In this document: one piece after another, positions 7,183 through 14,994 of the stretch
How positions within the stretch are numbered: position 1 is the first letter of the stretch
Layout of the letters: every line of letters begins with the position of its first letter
From: Anaerolineaceae bacterium UBA5311
GTDB lineage: Bacteria > Chloroflexota > Anaerolineae > Anaerolineales > Anaerolineaceae
Assembly: GCA_002411175.1 (NCBI GenBank)
Contig: DHRN01000035.1
Span: 12,341 to 31,800 of the forward strand
DNA: 19,460 nt
Direction: 5' to 3'
Translations under genes and position numbers: made by a program
The notes under the pieces: model-generated
Told to the model about the DNA's origin: nothing
Databases searched by the model: none
The model's input: only the letters and a program-made list of their open reading frames with translations

Positions 7183-7686
7183 TTATGGGCTCTGCGTGCT
7201 GATTTCAAGTACCAACAAATAATTCTCAGCCGCCCAACCACTACGGGTTTTGTCCAGTAACGCTTCACACAGCCACCAGGTATAGCCATCGCTCACCAGC
7301 GGACCATCAATAATTTTAAATGCCTCGTCATCCAGCGCGATAAAGTTTACATCGCCAGAAGTGCCAGCCTGGGTGCGCATTCGCAAACCAACCCCCTGCG
7401 TTCCGCTCACCTTGACATACCGACCAACAGCAACCACATCGGGAGGCAGAATTGAAACATCCTGCAGCGTCGGGGTTGGCAGCAGGGCAGTCGGGATGGC
7501 AGTAGGGGTTTCTGTCGGAGCGGGAAGCAGAGTGACCTGGTAACCTGTGTCTGTGGGCGCGGGGGCGCGCTGCCCGCCCCGGGCGCGAAACACAAGATAA
7601 GCTGCGCCAATTAAGAACAGCGCGAAAACCAGCGCGCCGATCAAGCTATATGGATGGATTTTTCCTTTTAGTGCTCTGTCTTCCAT
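7183..7686 (-). CDS. Membrane-anchored bacterial SH3-like domain protein
   Basis: The 167-residue product has a short cytoplasmic N-terminus and one transmembrane helix (about 14-33, LIGALVFALFLIGAAYLVF). A Pro/Thr/Ala-rich linker follows (40-75, repeated PTxTPT-like text). The C-terminal bacterial SH3 domain (about 88-160) contains VGLRMRTQAG, followed by WWLCEALL and SGWAAENYL. Such domains often bind peptidoglycan or cell-wall peptides outside the membrane. Function is inferred. The ATG at 7686 lies 11 bp after the hydrolase stop with only a weak SD, and 28 bp separate its stop from the PP2C start. It fits as an envelope-facing partner or sensor in the same operon. Confidence 0.8.
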   Translation of the reverse strand: MEDRALKGKIHPYSLIGALVFALFLIGAAYLVFRARGGQRAPAPTDTGYQVTLLPAPTETPTAIPTALLPTPTLQDVSILPPDVVAVGRYVKVSGTQGVGLRMRTQAGTSGDVNFIALDDEAFKIIDGPLVSDGYTWWLCEALLDKTRSGWAAENYLLVLEISTQSP

Positions 7687-7697
7687 AGGTCTTTTGA

Positions 7698-8702
7698 TTA
7701 TGCGTGTTTCTCCCAGAACAAGTCAAATTGCCTGAAGAGCTCGCCTGGTTTCTCAAAGTGTGGCATGCCCTTGGTGTTCCTGCTGCGAAAAGCCTGCCAG
7801 TTTTCGTTTTCGCGCACCATTTGGGGCAGCATATCAAAGCTCCTGCCTGGCTCATTGTCATAAACAGCCAGCGTCGGCACGGTCAGTTTCTCATAGAAAC
7901 GTTCGCGGACGGCAGGTACTTTCAACTTCCCGCTCAGCAGAACCATCGGGGCGAAGTGAGCACCCGCCTGATGCGTGGAAGTATAAGCAAGGTCGATCAG
8001 TTCCCCCGATGTTTGATAGCAGAAACGTTCGTGATAATACGACGCGATGCGCGGACGACTGGCAATGATGTCGTACAGAGGCAAGCTCCACAGCGGCACC
8101 TTGAGCCAGGAGAGGAAAATATCCTGGAGTTTTTCCATGCGGCTCGCGCCCTTCAGAGAAGTCGGTGAGGGCATCTGCAGACCACTCGGGTTGATCATGA
8201 TGATAGATTTGAATAACTCCGGTTGGTTAACCGCAGCCATGGAAACATATTCACTGGCGTTTCCCAGGCAAACGACGTGACAAGGTTTGCCGATCTGACC
8301 TTTGATAAAGTCGCTGATGGCTGCAGCGTACATGCTCGGGCGGTATGGTCGGTCGCTTTTCTGTGAACGACCAAAACCGGGCAGGTCGATGGCATAAATT
8401 GGGCAGACAGTTCGGAAGGAATCAAAAATTGGCAGCATGTCATGCAAGCCGGCATATAGATGCAACCCGTGCACCAGCAGAACCGGGGTTCGGTTGCCAT
8501 CGGGATTAACGAAAAAGTTGATTTTTCCAGCGGTGTGGGAATCAAAGGTATGCTGCTCAGCATCCAGGATGATATTCAGCTTTGCATTGTGATCGATATA
8601 ACGTTTACTGTAAAGAATCCAGCCCAGCTTGGCAGCGGTCAGCGCCGTCACCAGGCTGAGCGCCCCCCAACTTACTCCGTTACTTTTTTTGTCTTTGTTC
8701 AT
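7698..8702 (-). CDS. Membrane-anchored alpha/beta-hydrolase-like protein, nucleophile apparently lost
   Basis: This 334-residue alpha/beta-hydrolase-fold protein has a hydrophobic N-terminal segment (about 12-31) that should anchor it in or export it through the membrane. Fold landmarks are LLVHGLH (75-81, oxyanion-hole HG), YAIDLPGFGRS (103-113), a helical cap (about 178-270), a candidate acid D282 in VYDNEPG, and H315 in GMPHFEKPG. Strand beta-5, HVVCLG, should lead into G-x-S-x-G, yet the text is L146-G-N-A-S-E-Y152. By alignment from memory with family members reading ALSLGSEF, the nucleophile Ser becomes Gly147, although Ser150 is nearby. The ATG at 8702 has AGGAG six bases upstream. It is the first gene of the operon that ends with the response regulator. 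Substrate is unknown and it may be non-catalytic. Confidence 0.88.
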   Translation of the reverse strand: MNKDKKSNGVSWGALSLVTALTAAKLGWILYSKRYIDHNAKLNIILDAEQHTFDSHTAGKINFFVNPDGNRTPVLLVHGLHLYAGLHDMLPIFDSFRTVCPIYAIDLPGFGRSQKSDRPYRPSMYAAAISDFIKGQIGKPCHVVCLGNASEYVSMAAVNQPELFKSIIMINPSGLQMPSPTSLKGASRMEKLQDIFLSWLKVPLWSLPLYDIIASRPRIASYYHERFCYQTSGELIDLAYTSTHQAGAHFAPMVLLSGKLKVPAVRERFYEKLTVPTLAVYDNEPGRSFDMLPQMVRENENWQAFRSRNTKGMPHFEKPGELFRQFDLFWEKHA

Positions 8703-8737
8703 AAGCGCTCCTTGGAACCAGGATTCAACCTGCTCTA

Positions 8738-8743
8738 ATTATA
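8738..8743 (-). promoter_or_regulatory. -10 box of the hydrolase-SH3-PP2C-regulator operon
   Basis: The minus strand reads TATAAT, placing a transcript start about 30 nt before the ATG at 8702. The region at -35 (cattttc-like) is a poor match, so an activator could be needed. Confidence 0.45.
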
Positions 8744-8787
8744 TATGAGATTAATTATGAAAAATGAAAGCGTTCAGGAATGATTTC

Positions 8788-8813
8788 ATCAACGACGTTT
8801 TTTCATCGTTGAT
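8788..8813. promoter_or_regulatory. Inverted repeat between divergent operon and serine hydrolase
   Basis: atcaacga (8788-8795) and tcgttgat (8806-8813) are perfect 8-bp inverse arms separated by 10 nt rich in T. The repeat sits between the two divergent starts (8702 and 8868), upstream of the minus-strand -10 and within the plausible promoter zone of the plus-strand gene. It could be an operator or a leader hairpin. Confidence 0.35.
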
Positions 8814-8867
8814 TGGCAAACCCGTTCATGGCTTTCTGCAGAGCAAGGGGGATGGTAAAATTTCTGC

Positions 8868-10382
8868 ATGAAGAAATACCGTTCCCGCGCAAAAAGGCGT
8901 GCCAATACTTTCCGTGCGATATTTCTCGCTTTGGGGCTTGTTTTACTGGCTGCCAGCATGGTGGTCGGCTTACGCGAGTTCAGCCAATACAATGCCCAAC
9001 CTGAGAGGATCCCCTATCAGACTGAACTGCTGGGTATCCCTTTAGGAGGGCTCTCGTTGGATGAAGCCCGGCAGCGCATAGAAAAAGCCTTTTCGGTTCC
9101 GGTGGAATTGACCTACCAGGGGGCACGGATGCAATTCTCCCCGGCAGAGCTCGGTTTTCAACTGGACAGCCTGGCTGTCCTCAGTCAAATTTCACTTACA
9201 CGGGCGATACCATTCAAGAACTGGTTTTGGGGTCAGTCGACTGCAGACAACACCCAAAATCTGGAATTGCGCTACACTCTCGATGAAATTCAGCTGCAGA
9301 GCTTCCTGATCGAGGTGTTCACCCAGCGCTATGACCAACCCGCCAGCGCACCAGCGCCGATTCTCTACAGCACCAATTTCATACCAAGCCAGCCAGGATA
9401 TCAATTGGCGTCGTTAACCCAAACCACAGAACAGGTGAAGCGCGCGTTAACCACTCCAGATGAGCGCAAAGTTGATCTGTCTGTGACCGAAACAGCGGCA
9501 ATCCCACTGGACTGGTATAACCTTGAGGTGATGCTGCGCCAGATCATCCAGCAAGAGCGTTTCACCGGGCTGGCTGAAATTTACCTGCGCGACCTGCAGA
9601 ACGATCAGACCATGCACTTTGCCGTCGTCAATCACCAGGATGTTCCCGTGGATGTCGCTTATTCTGCCGCCAGCACAATCAAGATCCCGATCATGGTATC
9701 AACGATGAAACGACTTTCGGAGCCCTTGCCAGCCCAGGCGACCAACTGGATGAACCTGATGATCGCGGAATCGCTCAACCCGCCAGCTGACGGTCTGATG
9801 AAAGCTTACCTGGATAATGACCAGGGTCCCCTGATGGTCACAGCAGACCTGCGCGAACTTGGCTATCAAAACACTTTTTTGGCAGGTTACTTCGAACCCG
9901 GGTCGCCCCTGCTTGAACGCATCGACACACCAGCGAACCAGCGTCGGGATGTTTACCTTGACCCGGATTTCTATAACCAGACGGTTCCTTCTGAAACCGG
10001 AGACCTGCTGACCCGGATCTATCATTGCTCCAGTTCGGCTGAGGCTGCTCTATTCAATGGCGCGGTTACCGCGGAGGAGTGCGCCCTGATGTTGGGCTAC
10101 CTGCAGCAAAACAAAATCCTCGCCCTGCTCGAAGCAGGGCTGCCTCCCGACACACCAATTGCTCACAAGCACGGTTGGACCAATGAAATCGATGGTCTGA
10201 TCCACACGATGAGCGATGCCTCGGTGATCTATACCCCTGGGGGCGACTATGTGCTGGTGGTTTTTGCGCATACGGAAGAACAATTTTTGTACGACCCCGC
10301 GAACAGGCTTTTTGCAAGGCTCTCACAATCCATATATAATGCTTATAATACCGAAAACCAGGCTGCCTGGTATGAAAATTGA
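8868..10382 (+). CDS. Membrane-anchored serine hydrolase with class A beta-lactamase-like domain
   Basis: The 504-residue protein has a basic N-terminus and one transmembrane or signal-anchor helix (about 16-35), so its body is outside the cytoplasm. Residues about 50-200 form a domain with GIPLGGLSLDEARQRIE and FSPAELGF, resembling the peptidoglycan-binding domain found with VanW proteins. Residues about 225-490 resemble class A beta-lactamases/DD-peptidases: S269-T-I-K272 (SxxK), S302-L-N304 (SxN) and K434-H-G436 in place of KTG. The role is probably cell-wall or beta-lactam related; substrate is unknown. An in-frame stop just upstream makes the ATG at 8868 the first possible ATG, but its SD is weak and distant. 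It ends 24 bp before the next gene, with a 7-bp hairpin (10380-10396) straddling its stop. Confidence 0.85.
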   Translation: MKKYRSRAKRRANTFRAIFLALGLVLLAASMVVGLREFSQYNAQPERIPYQTELLGIPLGGLSLDEARQRIEKAFSVPVELTYQGARMQFSPAELGFQLDSLAVLSQISLTRAIPFKNWFWGQSTADNTQNLELRYTLDEIQLQSFLIEVFTQRYDQPASAPAPILYSTNFIPSQPGYQLASLTQTTEQVKRALTTPDERKVDLSVTETAAIPLDWYNLEVMLRQIIQQERFTGLAEIYLRDLQNDQTMHFAVVNHQDVPVDVAYSAASTIKIPIMVSTMKRLSEPLPAQATNWMNLMIAESLNPPADGLMKAYLDNDQGPLMVTADLRELGYQNTFLAGYFEPGSPLLERIDTPANQRRDVYLDPDFYNQTVPSETGDLLTRIYHCSSSAEAALFNGAVTAEECALMLGYLQQNKILALLEAGLPPDTPIAHKHGWTNEIDGLIHTMSDASVIYTPGGDYVLVVFAHTEEQFLYDPANRLFARLSQSIYNAYNTENQAAWYEN

Positions 10383-10396
10383 TCCCGAGGGGATCA
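10380..10396 (+). other. Intercistronic hairpin
   Basis: tgatccc and gggatca are perfect 7-bp inverse arms around gag. The left arm contains the stop codon of the serine hydrolase gene, and the right arm ends 10 bp before the next ATG, overlapping the upstream part of its SD (aggga at 10396-10400). There is no T-run, so it is not a terminator. It could modulate the downstream start or mRNA stability. Confidence 0.4.
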
Positions 10397-10406
10397 GGGA
10401 CTGACA

Positions 10407-13040
10407 ATGCATTTGATTTTGACCCACGAGCAAGCTGATTTGGACGCGCTCGCCTCCATGCTGGGGGCGCATATCCTCCATCCGGAGGCTTATGCCCTTT
10501 TGCCGCGCCAGATCAACCGCAACGGCAGGCAATTTCTGAAACGTTTTGGAGCTGAACTCGGCTTTTCAACCATCCAGGAGTTGCCAAGAGAACCAATTGA
10601 TACGGTTTTGCTGGTTGACACCCAGTCGCTGGTGACGCTGCGAGGTTTGCATGAAGGTACCAAAGTGAGCGTTATCGATCACCATCCCCGAAAACAGCAG
10701 TCCCATTCGAACTGGACGATGGAGTTGGGCGATACCGGGGCATGCACGACACTTTTGGTCGAAAAAATCCAGCAACAGGGACTTGGGATCACTTCATTAC
10801 AGGCGACGCTGATGCTGCTGGGGATCTATGAAGACACCGGATCTCTGCTTTACAGCAACACAAGCCCACGGGATGCCAAAGCGGTCTCCTTTTTACTCGA
10901 AAATGAAGCTGACCTGAACATCGTCTCACACTATCTCAATCCCCCGCTCTCCAACGTGCAGCAGCAGCTGTATGACCGGTTGATGACCTCGCTGACCAGT
11001 TACACGATTGAAGGCTACGACGTATTGCTGGCAAGCGCGGAAGCGTTCGATTTGAACGATGAGATTTCCTCCGTTGCCCATAAATTGCGCGAGTTCCTGG
11101 ATCCTGACGGGCTGGTAATGGTGGTTTCCACCAGGCAGGGCGTTCGTCTTGTAGGCAGGTCGACCACGGATAACCTGGATATGGCAGCGTTGGCACGGCA
11201 TTTTCAGGGTGGAGGGCACAAGCGTGCTTCATCTGCTCTGATCCGACCGGAAGACCGACCAACACCCGAGAACACGCGCGTGATCATGCAGCAAACCATC
11301 GATGAAATCATCCGCTACCTGCCAGCGATAGTCACATCAGAACAAAAGGTGAAGCAGATCATGTCACTGCGCCCTTTGTTACTGGACCCCGGGATGAGCG
11401 GAAAGGATGCCGCGCGATTGATGAACCGCTATGGTTTTGAGGGATATCCGGTAGTAAGGGGTAAGCAATTGCTTGGGTTGCTGAACCGGCGCAATGTCGA
11501 CCGTGCCCTGGCGCACAATATCGACAAATCTGTCGGCGATCTGATGGAAGCAGGAGATGTCAGCATCCATCCGGAGGATACGATTACACGGTTAAAGGAA
11601 TTGATGGTATCCAGTGGTTGGGGGCAGATCCCGGTAGCAGACCCGGAGACAGGCGAAATAATCGGAATCGTCACCCGTACCGATCTAATTGCTACGCTGA
11701 ACAACAACATCAGCCCAATTCCCCGCAGTGAGCTGGTGGAAGCCCTCCAGGATGCCCTGCACGGAGACCGGAAACTTCTCCTGGAGGCTGTTGCGCAGGA
11801 GGCTGCCGCTTTGAACCAACCCGCTTATATCGTCGGTGGTTTCGTTCGTGACCTGTTGCTGCGAAAGCCCAGCCAGGATTTTGACATTGTCATAGAAGGC
11901 GACGCGATTGCCTTCGCCAACCGCCTGGTCGCGGTCTATGGCGGTCGAATTGTTGTGCATGAAAGGTTCGGAACAGCCAAGTGGATTTTGTCCGACCAGA
12001 TGGACGAGATAGCCATCCGGCTGGGTCTCGAAGGCGGCAAAGACAGGTACGATTTGCCGGAACACCTCGATCTGATCAGCGCGCGGACAGAGTTTTATGA
12101 CCATCCGGCAGCGCTGCCGGTGGTTGAGCGCAGCAGCATCAAAATGGACCTGCACAGGCGGGATTTCACCATTAATACGCTTGCCTTGCGGCTGGATGGT
12201 GAACATTTCGGTCAAATTTTCGACTTTTGGGGTGGGTATGATGACCTGCAGCGGGGGTTGATCAGGGTGTTGCACGCGCTTTCATTTGTTGATGACGCCA
12301 CCCGCATGCTTAGAGCGGTTCGTTTTTCAGAGCGCTTCGATTTTATTATCGAGGAACGCACGCTCAGCCTGTTAAAGGACAGCCTGCCGCTGCTCGACCG
12401 TTTGAGCGGCGCGCGGCTGCAGCACGAATTTGACCTGATTTTCCTTGAAGGCAAGGTTTCACAGATCATGCGCAGCCTTGAAAAGCTGGGCATTCTCTCT
12501 TCGATCCATTCTGAACTCCGCTGGAAGAAACTGGACCAGGACAGAACAGAACTTTTCCTGTCAACTGCAGCTGAGAGTACGCTCGATCTCAAAGAACAAC
12601 AGCAGGCAATCTGGTTCTTATGGCTGGAAGATCACAAGGTTGATGTTTTAGCTGAAATCGCTTCCCGGTTAAGACTGACCAGCAAACAATCAGAGATTAT
12701 TAAGCAGACCGGGCAGCTGCGCAGGCTGCTGCCCGGGCTGAAAAAGTTGCGACCGAGCCAGGTTACCGAAACTCTGGATGTTTTCCCGGAATTGGTGATC
12801 CGGACTGTGCTTTATTCCGAGGAAGATGCGGGTTGTCAACAAATTTTGCGTGATTTCCTGCTTCATTACCGGAATGTGAGTGCTTATACCGGTGGTGATG
12901 ACCTGCGCAAGCGCGGTATTTCTCCATCTCCATTATATGAGCAGATTTTAAGTCGACTCAAAGCCGCATGGCTGGATGGAGAAGTGACCAGTTACGAAGA
13001 AGAAATCGTCCTACTGGATTCCATCCTGGAAACGAAATGA
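10407..13040 (+). CDS. DHH-DHHA1-CBS-poly(A) polymerase/tRNA nucleotidyltransferase fusion
   Basis: This 877-residue multidomain enzyme has, in order: a DHH phosphoesterase domain with HEQADLDALAS (7-17), LLVDTQ (68-73) and VIDHHPR (89-95); DHHA1 with HFQGGGHKRASSA (265-277), a nucleic-acid-binding feature; two CBS domains (about 312-435) that often sense adenine nucleotides; and a class II nucleotidyltransferase head with VGGFVRDLLL (476-485), catalytic carboxylates D491/D493 in DFDIVIEG, RRDFTIN (584-590) and FVDDATRMLRAVRF (627-640), followed by a helical RNA-binding tail. Such fusions occur in several deep-branching phyla, some with A-adding tRNA activity. CCA-, CC- or A-addition cannot be decided here. 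The DHH part may trim RNA or hydrolyse small nucleotides. The ATG has AGGGA six bases upstream; the stop overlaps the next ATG. Confidence 0.92.
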   Translation: MHLILTHEQADLDALASMLGAHILHPEAYALLPRQINRNGRQFLKRFGAELGFSTIQELPREPIDTVLLVDTQSLVTLRGLHEGTKVSVIDHHPRKQQSHSNWTMELGDTGACTTLLVEKIQQQGLGITSLQATLMLLGIYEDTGSLLYSNTSPRDAKAVSFLLENEADLNIVSHYLNPPLSNVQQQLYDRLMTSLTSYTIEGYDVLLASAEAFDLNDEISSVAHKLREFLDPDGLVMVVSTRQGVRLVGRSTTDNLDMAALARHFQGGGHKRASSALIRPEDRPTPENTRVIMQQTIDEIIRYLPAIVTSEQKVKQIMSLRPLLLDPGMSGKDAARLMNRYGFEGYPVVRGKQLLGLLNRRNVDRALAHNIDKSVGDLMEAGDVSIHPEDTITRLKELMVSSGWGQIPVADPETGEIIGIVTRTDLIATLNNNISPIPRSELVEALQDALHGDRKLLLEAVAQEAAALNQPAYIVGGFVRDLLLRKPSQDFDIVIEGDAIAFANRLVAVYGGRIVVHERFGTAKWILSDQMDEIAIRLGLEGGKDRYDLPEHLDLISARTEFYDHPAALPVVERSSIKMDLHRRDFTINTLALRLDGEHFGQIFDFWGGYDDLQRGLIRVLHALSFVDDATRMLRAVRFSERFDFIIEERTLSLLKDSLPLLDRLSGARLQHEFDLIFLEGKVSQIMRSLEKLGILSSIHSELRWKKLDQDRTELFLSTAAESTLDLKEQQQAIWFLWLEDHKVDVLAEIASRLRLTSKQSEIIKQTGQLRRLLPGLKKLRPSQVTETLDVFPELVIRTVLYSEEDAGCQQILRDFLLHYRNVSAYTGGDDLRKRGISPSPLYEQILSRLKAAWLDGEVTSYEEEIVLLDSILETK

Positions 13041-13609
13041 ATCAGGTACAGCTCGAAACAATTTTTCGCATGCCGGATGGTCTTAACATCCGTATTCGTC
13101 CTGCCCGGGTTAACGACCTGCCCGGGATGGAATGGGATGGCGAATATGCTCATTTTCGCAAGCTCTACCGTCAACACTTTCAAAACAGCCGTACGGGATA
13201 CACGCGCATATGGGTGGCAGAAACCGAAGCCGGAGAAATTATCGGGCAGGTCTTTTTGTTGCTCTATTCAAGACAAAATGAGCTTGCCGACGGCTTGCAC
13301 CGCGCTTATATGTTTTCGTTCAGGGTAAAACCTGATTTTCGCAACCACGGTTTGGGCGGATTTATGATCGAGTTTGTTGAAAATTATCTGCTGACACGGG
13401 GGTTTGATACAGTCAGGCTCAACGTTGGGCGGGATAATGAGCAAGCGCGGCATTTATATGAAAAACACGGCTATAAGGTTGTCGGACCTGAGGAAGGGCG
13501 CTGGCGCTATGAAGACCAGTTTGGTCGTTGGCAACACGTTCATGAACCAGCCTGGCGTATGATTAAAAACCTCAAACCAAATTCCTCCGAAACCGAAGGA
13601 TCTGATTAA
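13037..13609 (+). CDS. GNAT-family N-acetyltransferase
   Basis: The 190-residue protein shows the GNAT acetyl-CoA site: beta-4 FSFRVKPDF (93-101), then the pyrophosphate loop RNHGLGGFM (102-110), and motif B with RLNVGRDNEQARHLYEKHGYKVVG (127-150, first part typical of N-acetyltransferases of proteins or small amines). The substrate cannot be predicted. The frame is open further upstream inside the previous gene, but the ATG at 13037 is chosen because it overlaps the stop of the DHH-CBS-nucleotidyltransferase gene as ATGA, which implies translational coupling. A ribosome binding site is weak, consistent with coupling. It ends 12 bp from the convergent membrane-protein gene. Confidence 0.85.
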   Translation: MNQVQLETIFRMPDGLNIRIRPARVNDLPGMEWDGEYAHFRKLYRQHFQNSRTGYTRIWVAETEAGEIIGQVFLLLYSRQNELADGLHRAYMFSFRVKPDFRNHGLGGFMIEFVENYLLTRGFDTVRLNVGRDNEQARHLYEKHGYKVVGPEEGRWRYEDQFGRWQHVHEPAWRMIKNLKPNSSETEGSD

Positions 13610-13633
13610 TTTACAATATTTTCAGTTCAGATC
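13599..13633. terminator. Weak inverted repeat across the convergent gene ends
   Basis: gatctga (13599-13605) and tcagatc (13627-13633) are inverse 7-bp arms separated by 21 bp of AT-rich DNA. They straddle the stops of the GNAT gene and the convergent PH-like gene. No strong T-run is present, so any termination function is tentative. Confidence 0.25.
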
Positions 13634-14176
13634 ACTGTCAGAATCGTCTGCAACTCCTTCAGCCGCGGTTGGTACGGCGCTTATTGATAAATCTGGCTTC
13701 CGAATTTCGCCAATGGTTATGGCTGCAGCACCCCGGTTGTTGGACTCCAGATGCTGGTTCACAAGATCTTTGAGATATTGGAAATCAAAATCAGACAGGT
13801 AATTGGGAATGATAAAAACCCGGTTGCCCTGGGCGGTTGAGAGCCACAATCCGTCTCTGCTTTCCTCGGCAGCGGAGATGCTATTAAACGCGATCTGAGA
13901 ATTGGGATATTTTGGCTGACAAAGAGTAAGCCCATCGTCGGTAAGTTCCAGTGAATAGCTATCCCAAATCTCTTTCCGCTGGCGATAAGCACGATAACCA
14001 AAATAGACCATCATGAGCAATAACGCCCCTACCAGCAGCCAGGGGCTGCTCGCCGACTCACGCTGGGTGTATAGCATGAAAACTGCTGCGATAATCCCGG
14101 TAACGCCATAAATCAGGATGACATTTCTTAGTTGTTTTTTAAGTTGTTTGGGGTCCAAACGAAAAGTTTTTTGCAT
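13622..14176 (-). CDS. Two-helix membrane protein with YcxB/bacterial-PH-like domain
   Basis: The 184-residue protein has two transmembrane helices (about 18-36, NVILIYGVTGIIAAVFMLY; about 46-62, WLLVGALLLMMVYFGY) close together. A cytoplasmic beta-rich region follows (about 70-145) with SYSLELTDDGLTLCQP, IAFNSISAAEESRDGLWL and NRVFIIPNYL. This pattern resembles YcxB-type and bacterial PH-like proteins, in which two helices precede a small barrel domain. Confidence in that family is moderate and function is unknown. The tail is acidic (DDSDSDLN). The ATG at 14176 has GGAGG (cctcc at 14181-14185 on the plus strand) four bases away. It lies 21 bp after the UDG stop and is probably co-transcribed with it. 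Confidence 0.7.
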   Translation of the reverse strand: MQKTFRLDPKQLKKQLRNVILIYGVTGIIAAVFMLYTQRESASSPWLLVGALLLMMVYFGYRAYRQRKEIWDSYSLELTDDGLTLCQPKYPNSQIAFNSISAAEESRDGLWLSTAQGNRVFIIPNYLSDFDFQYLKDLVNQHLESNNRGAAAITIGEIRKPDLSISAVPTAAEGVADDSDSDLN

Positions 14177-14197
14177 CGTTCCTCCGGCATAAAATAA

Positions 14198-14893
14198 TTA
14201 TACGGTATCCAGGCTGGATGTGAGCAATTGCCTGGCACGCTGCCAGATTTGGTCAAACATTTCCTTGGTCAACCGCCCGGTTTGGGTGTTTTGCATGCTG
14301 GGATGGTAAGAGCAGAGCATCCAGGACAATCCACCTGGCTGGTAAAGGGCGTTGTGAGCGAAGCGATATTCCTTTTTCGAAAGGTCAGAATATCCAGGCA
14401 GTTTAAGCAGATTGTCGAAGGCAATTTTCCCTAACAACACCACACCCTGGATGTTTGGCAGTAGATCGAATTCAGCCTCAAGCCATGGTCGGCAGTTATT
14501 GAGTTCCTCTGTTGTAGGTTTGTTTGCCGGTGGAGCACAACGGGCAGACGCGGTAAGCCAGCAATCGATCAGTCTTAAACCATCTGTGCGTGATTTCGAT
14601 GAAGGTTGATTGGCAAATCCAGCCCGGTAAAGCGCCGGAATGAAAAAGTCGCCCGAGCCGTCTCCGGTAAACATCCGACCGGTGCGGTTTGCTCCATGCG
14701 CGGCTGGCGCCAGCCCAAGGATAAGCAAGCGCGCGTTTGGGTCGCCAAATCCCGGTACCGGCTTACCCCAGTATTCCTGGTCACGGTAGGCTTTACGTTT
14801 GACCCTGGCAACTTCTTCGCGCCAGGCGACCAGTCGGGGACACTTTCTGCAAGCGATGATTTCTTGCTCCAATTGTTTCAAATCATTTTCCAT
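14198..14893 (-). CDS. Uracil-DNA glycosylase, iron-sulfur family 5 (UDGb) type
   Basis: This enzyme removes uracil, and often other deaminated bases, from DNA to start base-excision repair. Motif 1 reads GLAPAAHGANRTGRMFTG (62-79 if counted from the upstream TTG). It lacks the catalytic Asp/Asn seen in other UDG families, which is the hallmark of family 5. Motif 2 is HPSMQNTQTGR. Four cysteines, C17/C20 (CRKC), C121 and C136, fit the 4Fe-4S ligand pattern. The frame can begin at TTG 14899 (233 aa) or ATG 14893 (231 aa). I give the ATG, though neither start has a good SD and the residue numbers above count from the TTG. It is the first gene of a pair with the PH-like membrane protein and lies just past the enolase terminator, so it needs its own promoter, which I could not locate. 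Confidence 0.9.
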   Translation of the reverse strand: MENDLKQLEQEIIACRKCPRLVAWREEVARVKRKAYRDQEYWGKPVPGFGDPNARLLILGLAPAAHGANRTGRMFTGDGSGDFFIPALYRAGFANQPSSKSRTDGLRLIDCWLTASARCAPPANKPTTEELNNCRPWLEAEFDLLPNIQGVVLLGKIAFDNLLKLPGYSDLSKKEYRFAHNALYQPGGLSWMLCSYHPSMQNTQTGRLTKEMFDQIWQRARQLLTSSLDTV

Positions 14894-14945
14894 TGCCAAA
14901 GTGTACCAGAAACGCAGCCATCTCTCATTAGTGACCTATAAGATC

Positions 14946-14977
14946 AAAAAAGCCATCCACGATATGGATGGCTTTTG
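14946..14977 (-). terminator. Rho-independent terminator of the enolase transcript
   Basis: agccatcca (14951-14959) and tggatggct (14965-14973) form a perfect 9-bp stem with a 5-nt loop, flanked by AAAAA on the left and TTTT on the right. On the minus strand it follows the enolase stop by 21 bp and is followed by T5. The sequence is symmetrical enough to work in both directions. Confidence 0.88.
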
Positions 14978-14994
14978 TATATAACCATTTTTGC

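Noticed and set aside
11685..12275. 196-codon minus-strand ORF inside the nucleotidyltransferase fusion
   Set aside because: The opposite strand encodes the conserved catalytic head, and this frame shows no family motif or ribosome binding site.
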